Source: Setaria digitata
Taxonomy: Eukaryota > Nematoda > Chromadorea > Rhabditida > Setariidae
Assembly (NCBI GenBank): GCA_003640385.1
Contig: RCAB01000411.1
Span: 1 to 57,554 of the forward strand
Direction of reading: 5' to 3'
Length of the DNA stretch: 57,554 nt
In this document: piece by piece, positions 47,998 to 57,554 of the stretch
Numbering within the stretch: the stretch's first letter is position 1
Layout of the letters: each line of letters begins with the position of its first letter
Translations under genes and position numbers: made by a program
Notes under the pieces: model-generated
Database searches by the model: none
Told to the model about the DNA's origin: nothing
Seen by the model: only the letters and a program-made list of their open reading frames with translations

Positions 47998-48954
47998 ACG
48001 CCTAGTAGTAATGAATTTAGGTATTTCAAACACATGGATGACATTTGGATCTTTTCATCGTATTCACTCTCTAACAAATTTTACTGTATTCTCAGCTACG
48101 CTTAAAAGCGTACATCATTTGTCGTACATAATATTTGCTCCCATTGTTTCTGATTGCCGTTCTCTGTTTCGTAATTTAGTATTCGTATACTGGTCTAAAT
48201 AGCTATGTGTGGGGATGGTTCACAACTTAAATTATCTCTTCTGTAATTAATTACTTCACTTCTCAGTAGGATACCTCAACATGTTCTTTTCCTCAGTCAT
48301 TAAGCTACCTTATGTGTTGTTGCTAGGTTGGCCATATATGGCAGAGCTCGGATTCGTTCGATGTTTCTTATAATTTTAATAAACATTGTAAACGACCGTG
48401 AACATTTTGTCCTTTTCAATACATTAAACAGTTCGTATCAGATGACGACCTCAAACTCAGTGCAGTGCTGAGCTATGTTTCATATTAACGAATTTAACAG
48501 TATGATTTAGTTACGTTACACATCTAACTCTTCACCCCTTGCATCTCAAATTTCGTATAACTGCGACGACCAAGTCTATTTTGTTGTTAAGAACTAAAAC
48601 TGCTTTTGGTATTCATTAGTAGTAGGAAAAATTGTATATGAAAAGGCAAAGCTGGAAGCTAGTTTAAAAAAAAAGGTTGGAAAAAAGAGTTAGGACCAGT
48701 CTGTTAAAATATCACTTAAAGTTGCCAATATAGTTAACAAATATATTATCAATTCACACGAACGCAAACAATTTTAAAGTACAGATTCTGGAAAGAGAAA
48801 AGCTAGGGAGACAAAAGGATTCTGCTGGACTTACTATCACAAAATTTTGGAAAACCCATATGGTAATATGGCAAGTACACCTTATGCAATGATGAGATCA
48901 TTGATGCGACCGACTCAGCTTATTATTACTTCCAAAACGATAATGCATTCCAAT
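47998..48954. other. Convergent 3' region between the ADP/ATP carrier and cdk-5
   Basis: About 950 bases between two facing stop codons. It probably holds both 3' UTRs. Apart from a poly(A) signal candidate at 48378, no element or protein was recognised. Confidence 0.6.
48378..48383 (+). terminator. Candidate poly(A) signal of the ADP/ATP carrier
   Basis: AATAAA 380 bases after the stop codon, in a TTTTAATAAACATTG context. Confidence 0.5.
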
Positions 48955-51634
<2,680 letters not shown>

Positions 51635-51925
51635 TTCACGCAGACACGTTTGCTAATGACGTATCACGTTGATGTTTCTGGGTGAATACGTCGTACGTCT
51701 TTCGATGATATTTCACTCTTCCGTTTGATACATATGTCTTTTATTCACTTGCTAATATAACATTTGGCTTTTGCTGACTATCCATCACTGTATTCAAAAA
51801 ATATTGCAACTCAAGGCATAAAACAACACTCACCTAATTAAAAGAGCTAATTAATCAGTTGGGCCAATTAGAAGTAAGACTTCCCCAAACAATCTATCCT
51901 AGATATTTATTTGTACGCAGGTAAC

Positions 51926-52096
51926 ATGTCCAAATCTGGAAGCATACATACATGTGGGATGAGAAGTTTGCAAAACGACGCCGTCTCAAAAAGCATCGGT
52001 TTCTTAGCAGTGCAAAACCGCCTCATCCCGGCTAATCGCGGGATCTCCGGGTCGGATGACTGTGGTATTTGCTGCTTTATGTGCTTGTATGTGTAG
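51926..52096 (+). CDS. Small candidate ORF (56 aa), unassigned
   Basis: ATG at 51926 follows a strong acceptor-like TTTGTACGCAG (ending 51920), the layout of a trans-spliced start. The frame runs MSKSGSIHTCGMRSLQNDAV through PANRGISGSDDCGICCFMC to TAG at 52094-52096. It is divergent from cdk-5, with about 290 bases between starts. Base composition is clearly GC-richer than the flanks. A second frame over the same bases reads MWDEKFAKRRRLKKHRFL and stops after SSAKPPHPG, so which frame is used, if either, is unclear. No family was recognised. A hairpin (TCCCG...CGGGA near 52025-52045) could instead mean a non-coding RNA or regulatory element. Confidence 0.25.
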   Translation: MSKSGSIHTCGMRSLQNDAVSKSIGFLAVQNRLIPANRGISGSDDCGICCFMCLYV

Positions 52097-52518
52097 ACTT
52101 ATGCAGATTGAATAGGAGTGTGTCGTTCTAGGTGGAGCTGTTTGAACATGAGCTTTGTATTCCGAGATTTCCTGAAAGTTATATTCAGCGGTTGTACTTT
52201 CTAAGAGATTGAATGTAGCATTTTAATGAAGTAGTCACATTACACTGTGCATACTTTGTAGCATGAAATGTTGTAGATTATTCGTGGCATGAAGGATTGC
52301 AAGGGGTTGTTGTAAAGGTCATATGTAGCATAAAGTAATGCTTAAAGTATTTCAGTTATTCATGGCATATATATTTTTTAGTAGAGTCGAATAGAAGCAC
52401 TGGTAATCCGGAGAATTATGTAATATTAAGGAAATTTTCCGAGTAATTTCAAAAGTTTCTGAAAACTGTGCTATTTATTTTTTGACAGTTGTACTCCTTA
52501 ATGTTTATGTATATGCCA

Positions 52519-52524
52519 TTTATT
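52519..52524 (-). terminator. Candidate poly(A) signal of pvf-1
   Basis: AATAAA on the minus strand about 150 bases after the pvf-1 stop codon; chance occurrence cannot be excluded. Confidence 0.4.
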
Positions 52525-52673
52525 AATTGATCGATAATTGACAAATGGATGAGATTAGGAAAATAAAAAAATAAAAAGAATAAAAAAGGAAAAACCTTAA
52601 ATTATTCGAATTCTTCATACGTAATATATTTATCATACTGTCAATGATCATAAATGATATTTGATATAATTGT

Positions 52674-55600
52674 TCACAGGGTAGTTTCTGATGACATCCT
52701 CATTCGAGCTAATCGAATCGTTTGCAGTCTGGATGTATCTGACCGGAAATTACCGGAAACATCAGGATCACCGTATCTCTGCTTATTGCCTCGATGATAG
52801 CATAAGCATGTATCGTTATCCAAAATGCTTCTACCATAACAATTTCGTGTAGTACAGGTGCAGGTACACGTTTCATCATTCCACTTCTTATTTGGCCCTT
52901 AAATATAACGCCTAATTAACTCTGGAACACTTAAAAAGTTCCGTTAATTTTAAAAAGTTAGAGCAACTAAAAGGTTCAAGAAATTTTTTTTGTGTATAGT
53001 GAAGTGATGAAATCTGACGAAGGCAGAAAATTGGATTCATCATTGAGAAGGGAATTAAAATCTGATCGATTACAAGATAGAACACTGAAAATGATTGATC
53101 TGACTGAGAAAGAGAATCGGGCCTCATATAGTTGAAATTTTGTCTTCCGATATAATGAGTATTGAAATTTTTGCATCAATTAAAACAACAGAAAATTTTC
53201 GTTAAACCAGAATTACAGTCCAGTCATTTGATCGCGATAAGCCTATTCAATCAAAGTAAGAAATTGGAAATCAAAATGAAATATTAGAATTCAAGTATTT
53301 GATTAGAAAAAACGAATAAAATTTAATAACCAGTTGATAAAAATTGAATTTCATATGTTGGATGCTGCATAAGAATCAGATTTTATGATTTACAATTTTC
53401 TTCTCAAACAATGAAAACCTTGGCAATTGCTTTTCTCCTGTTTATTCCTGCATTCGCATTGACAGTTTGAACCGAGGATTTTTTTCCGCGGACAATGAAT
53501 AGCTTCATCAGATGGTGTACATGCTCGACAGCTGCATGCCGTATGCTGTTCAATTGTTATATTTCGTGTTTGATTAATTACAAACAAATTATTACCAGCA
53601 TATAGCATTTCAATGATCTGCAAAAAAGTTTCTTTTTCTTTACAAAAGTAGTTTTTCCTTCAAACTTTTTATCGAGTACATCTGCAGCAAAAAAAAAAAA
53701 AAATAGTAATTCTCCTAATGCATCTTTTTTTCTGCTCAAAATTGTCATTTTGTCCTTTAAATCAATTTTCACTATTTTTTCTTTCCTTTTTTTTGAAAAT
53801 TATAATATGATAATTTGTCGAATTTCCAACCAGAAATAATTCACAAATGAATACTTAGAACATGAATTCGAATAGGGTTTGAAATATAATGAAGAGTGAA
53901 TAATGATGAATATTGTAAAAAAAAAAAATCATGAAAGCACATTGAAAATTTTTTATCAAGCAAAATCAAATTTTCGTAGCGTGATTCTTTCAAATAATAT
54001 AACAAGTTCCCTTAAGTTGCACCGCGATATATTATTATAATCCATCAAATATTACTAAATATAATAATAGACATAAAAAAGAGGAATACTGTTCAACCGT
54101 TAAATTTATTCGATTTAATAAAATTGAGTTGATAGCTAAATGTAATAGATCGATTAAATATTTGATTTAGGAAATGTTGATTTCGGATGTAACCAATCTA
54201 ATTAATGATGTCTTTTTTTTTTTTGCTTCTTTTTTAATTTTAAGCTTTTGAATTTCTAGAGCTTGTGCATTTAATGATTATTATTTGTAACATTCATTGT
54301 TGATATATAAAAACTCATTGATTAATCATGACTGATGATGATCATAGGTGATGTACTCAATGATTGATGTATTCTATGATTTTAATTGTTATTAAAACGC
54401 GGCAATTAATGCTGATTGATTATTTCCTAGAATTTCTGAGTTAATTTAAAAGCCGTTAACTATAAACAGTCTTAGGCAAAAAGAAGTGAAATTTCGAAAG
54501 GAGAATGTGGAAAGAAAAAAAAATTGAAAATATTTATTTTAGAATTGAGGAGTTTTACCGGTTGTTCAATGTATTCAACATTGATTGGATGACAAGTTTC
54601 GCTAAATTCACAACATGACCCAATACACTGTGTTGCTTCATAACATCTTGGGAATATTATCAGTCCAGGATCCGGATTTTCCGGTAGTATGGGAATGCAA
54701 GCCTTCCGCAATTCGCATATATCACTTCCTTGTCGTATTTTACTTATTATATCCAAATTCTTTTTTACATTAACTAAATTACAAGATTATTATATCTATA
54801 AGGAAATAACAGTTATTACACTGTTATACTTAATTTTATAAATTATTTTTAGGTGGAAAAGATTACATTTACAAATTAATTCATCGAAATTTAAAAAGAA
54901 AAGAAGAATGTAAACTTTTCAAATTGATTGATGTAAAATAATTATTTCAGAATGTATTGCTCCATGAATAACACTAAATTCTTTTTTTCATTTTATCTTT
55001 GAGCATAGAGGTTTCACTTTCCCTTCTAGCATTCCTCATATTAGTCTGTTAATACAGCAAACATAATGGAAGTTTGCAGTGTGGATTAAACGAGAAAAGG
55101 CAAGAGTAAAATTTAAATTTAATGGAAAAAATAATTTATTGTATGCTCGTTTTTTTTTTTCACCTGGAATTCACTCTAAAAATTTCATTAATATTATATG
55201 CATAATTAATGGATATTATAATTTTCGTTTTTTTAAATTAGTATTATAATTTTCTCTACATTCATTTTGTCACATACAGTAAAGCTATTTGACTGTTTAG
55301 GTTATGTAATTTAATCAGTATTAAATAAATTCTGAAATGATTATGAAGTATTATGATATAAATTGATACTATTGTGTTTAAATAGGAAGCTAGAAAAATC
55401 ACTTTTATTAAAATTTATTGCCGTATAAGAAAAAATTTAGCCTTGATCAATTTATATTTTTAATTTTTAACGCCTCTTCATTTTACTTTCTTCCTCTTTT
55501 CCTTCTTTTATGTTAACCAACGTATTTTATTCATTCCTCATGTGATTAAGGAACTGATTGATCATTGATGGCTAATGTTTTAATCCGTAGTTTTGGAGTG

Positions 55601-56622
55601 TACTAATATCGTTATGAAGAGAGTGGCTATTCTAGGTTTAAATTTAAAAAAAGAAAAAAAGGCTTTACAAAATCGATTAGTTTTTACTCATTTGATAGTT
55701 CTTTTTTTTTTGAATACTAGCAATTCTTTGTATTATAGCATTTTCTTTATGATATGGTAGATACGAGGAGGAATCTAACATAAAAAAAATGAAGTTTAAA
55801 AAAAAAAGGAGAAAAAAATAGCAAGCAAAAAGCAAGCAAAAAATAGCAAAACTATCACATATTGGATGGATTATTGCCACTAAGTTATATCATTTTATAG
55901 TCCAAATGTTTTAATTGGAACTGCGATATGATTTTGAGAATCCTTTTCAACAATCGTATGGTAAGACTGATATTACAATTCAAACCATTGCCAAATATTT
56001 TAAAATGAGATTATATAATCTCACTTTTTAATGTTTGTTCAGAATTTGAGAATAGTCATTGTTTTTATCTTTATCGTTATAAATGTTTTAAGATCAAAAA
56101 GGAAAAAAAAAAAAAGGAAAGGGAAATTTGAATGGGGAAAAATTAAATAATACTAGTAAATATTATATAAATTTGGTATTTTTAAAATCATTGGTTGTTA
56201 AATTTTTTGCTGTCAACCTTTTTAGAATTTTTTTTTTTTATTTTACTTGAAATAAGAATTGAATATGCAAAAGTGATCAAACCATCGATATTTTGACGAA
56301 GTGCGGATTTTTCTGCAATACTTGGTGGTTGAACCACGGAAGCACCATACAACTTCATATTCTGGATATCTTTCTTACGAGATCGTATTTCGGCTAAGCG
56401 TAATTCTTTCTGATCATCAAAAGATGGTTCGTTTTCATTCTCATTTCCATTTTCATTTCCAAGTAAATGTGTTGCATATGTAAATTGCATGATAGATAAC
56501 AGATCATTAAATGTTTCCGCTTCACGTACGCGTTTGCGTATATCATCCGGAATGCCTTTTTGGGCTAACGAATATTCATTCAGTAATAGCAGTAGTGATA
56601 TTCGTATTATCAGGATAATCAT
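52674..56622 (-). CDS. pvf-1: PDGF/VEGF-family cystine-knot growth factor
   Basis: Four exons: 56283-56622, 54559-54773, 53419-53617, 52674-52897 (978 nt, 325 aa, phases agree). A hydrophobic signal peptide (MIILIIRISLLLLLNEYSLA) starts the protein. The N-terminal propeptide-like region has an Asn/Glu repeat (GNENGNENENE) and basic sites (RSRKK) that could be cleaved. The cystine-knot domain lies at about 130-220: CIPILPENPDPG, FPRCYEATQCIGSCCEFSETC, then NQTRNIT (two N-glycosylation sequons) and ACSCRAC. The tail (about 225-275) is Cys-rich: NCQCECRNK, TCTCTCTTRNC, TCLCYHRG, resembling the heparin/BR3P-type tail of VEGF-C and PVFs. The known nematode PVF-1 is a secreted ligand for VEGF-receptor-like kinases. 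An acceptor-like TTCACAG directly abuts the ATG. Confidence 0.9.
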
Positions 56623-57554
56623 CTGTGAAGTAATCTATAGTGTATAAAACTGAATTTTCTTTCAAGTAATTTAGTTTTTCTCGAGTTCAAAATGGAACTT
56701 GTGATGAGTTAACATTTCCATTAAGTGTTAAAGCATATTTTCAACAACAACATCATATTTGCATTCTATTAGAGTAATGTTAAAACTGATAACAATTCAT
56801 CAGACTAATTGCAACATAAGATCGGAATTTATTTAAATCCAAATATTTCCTCTGGTTAAAAAGGGACTTCAACACAAAATTCTCCCGTTTTATAAATATT
56901 TAAGGTATTTCTTCTGGAATATTTAATGGTTCAAATTTAACAGAACAATAAGAGGCAAAAATTTAAAATTTGAAGAAAGTTTGGTTAATGATGCAAAAGG
57001 GAAGCGATCTTAAAGCGAAGAACTATAAAAGATGAAAAAGATGAAGTGTTTCTCTCACTGATACTATGATATAGCCAAGGGAAAATTGCTCCGAACAACT
57101 GTTCTTCGTTTGTTAAATCATTTATTATATACTGCCATATGGTTTAATTTTCGTAATTTGCTATGTTATTAAAATTTTTGATTTTTCTCTTTTTTTTTTC
57201 ACCCATTTAATATTAGAAAATTTGTTCATTTGAAATTAAAAAAACAAAAGAAATTAAAAGTTGTTTCATTTTAAATTTGTACATACAGTTGGTTTTTTTT
57301 TTTTTTTTTTTAAATATAATATAAGTTAGATGAATATTATATGATATATATGAGTTTGATGAGTATTACGACAACGATACGAGAAATGACAAGAGAAAGG
57401 TAGAATTTTTAAAATGATATTAAATTTCATTGAAATATATGATAATGATATGATATGAGCAGTTATGTACTAAATGTTATATATATAATATATAACAGTA
57501 AAATTATATTATATTATATTATATTATATTATATTATATTATATTATATTATAT
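56623..57554. other. Region upstream of pvf-1
   Basis: AT-rich DNA with no recognisable gene. It ends in a pentamer repeat at the window edge and should contain the pvf-1 promoter. Confidence 0.55.
57503..57554. repeat. ATATT pentamer microsatellite, cut by the window edge
   Basis: At least ten perfect tandem copies of a five-base ATATT unit reaching the last base of the window, so the true length is unknown. Confidence 0.9.

Larger units (their letters stand above)
51635..52673. other. Intergenic region between cdk-5 and the PDGF/VEGF-like gene
   Basis: Contains the cdk-5 upstream region and a compact GC-richer patch (51926-52096) with a small candidate open frame. The rest is AT-rich without recognisable features. 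Confidence 0.55.

Noticed and set aside
52020..52075. GC-rich hairpin considered as tRNA or other structured RNA
   Set aside because: No T-arm GTTCRA motif, acceptor stem or anticodon arm could be matched.

Overview
The window reads as nuclear DNA of a nematode, most likely a spirurid/filarial-type (clade III) worm. It is strongly AT-rich with many A/T homopolymers. The genes are cut into short exons by short introns whose 3' splice sites carry the T-rich nematode consensus (often TTTTCAG). Most start codons sit just downstream of an unpaired 3' splice site, as expected for spliced-leader trans-splicing. Every coding call rests on protein families, and exon phases were checked by hand. For all six main gene models the exons sum to a multiple of three and end at a stop codon. 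The species is not determined.

Layout: (1) 1-4399 is gene-free AT-rich DNA. (2) 4522-19641 (-) is a complete 39-exon CBP/p300 acetyltransferase gene (cbp-1, about 2165 aa) with TAZ1, KIX, bromodomain, PHD, HAT, ZZ, TAZ2 and NCBD. (3) 19660-26500 is a long intergenic region with a degenerate satellite, a mosaic microsatellite and an approximately 800-bp polypurine tract. (4) 26567-30263 (-) is a secreted CAP/SCP protein, probably the LON-1 orthologue. (5) 30278-38538 is gene-poor, AT-rich DNA with TA palindromes and AAT repeats. (6) 38539-43151 (-) is a 16-exon ABCF2-type ATPase (629 aa). (7) 46170-47997 (+) is a 4-exon mitochondrial ADP/ATP carrier (309 aa). (8) 48955-51634 (-) is an 8-exon CDK5 (292 aa). 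(9) 52674-56622 (-) is a 4-exon PDGF/VEGF-like growth factor (325 aa) with a cysteine-rich tail. The right edge is an ATATT pentamer repeat.

The genes are unrelated housekeeping and developmental genes rather than one pathway. From memory, abcf-2, ant-1.1 and cdk-5 are neighbours on C. elegans chromosome III, and cbp-1 and lon-1 lie on the same chromosome, so this is probably a conserved linkage block. I found no CRISPR array, tRNA, rRNA, transposon or clearly new biological system. The more interesting leads are a possible second C-terminus and a possible truncating exon in cbp-1, a decayed exon copy and a CGTACGTG-rich intron in the CAP gene, an apparent GC-AG intron in abcf-2, a GATA/E-box cluster between abcf-2 and the ADP/ATP carrier, and three single-N assembly joins flanked by duplicated sequence.
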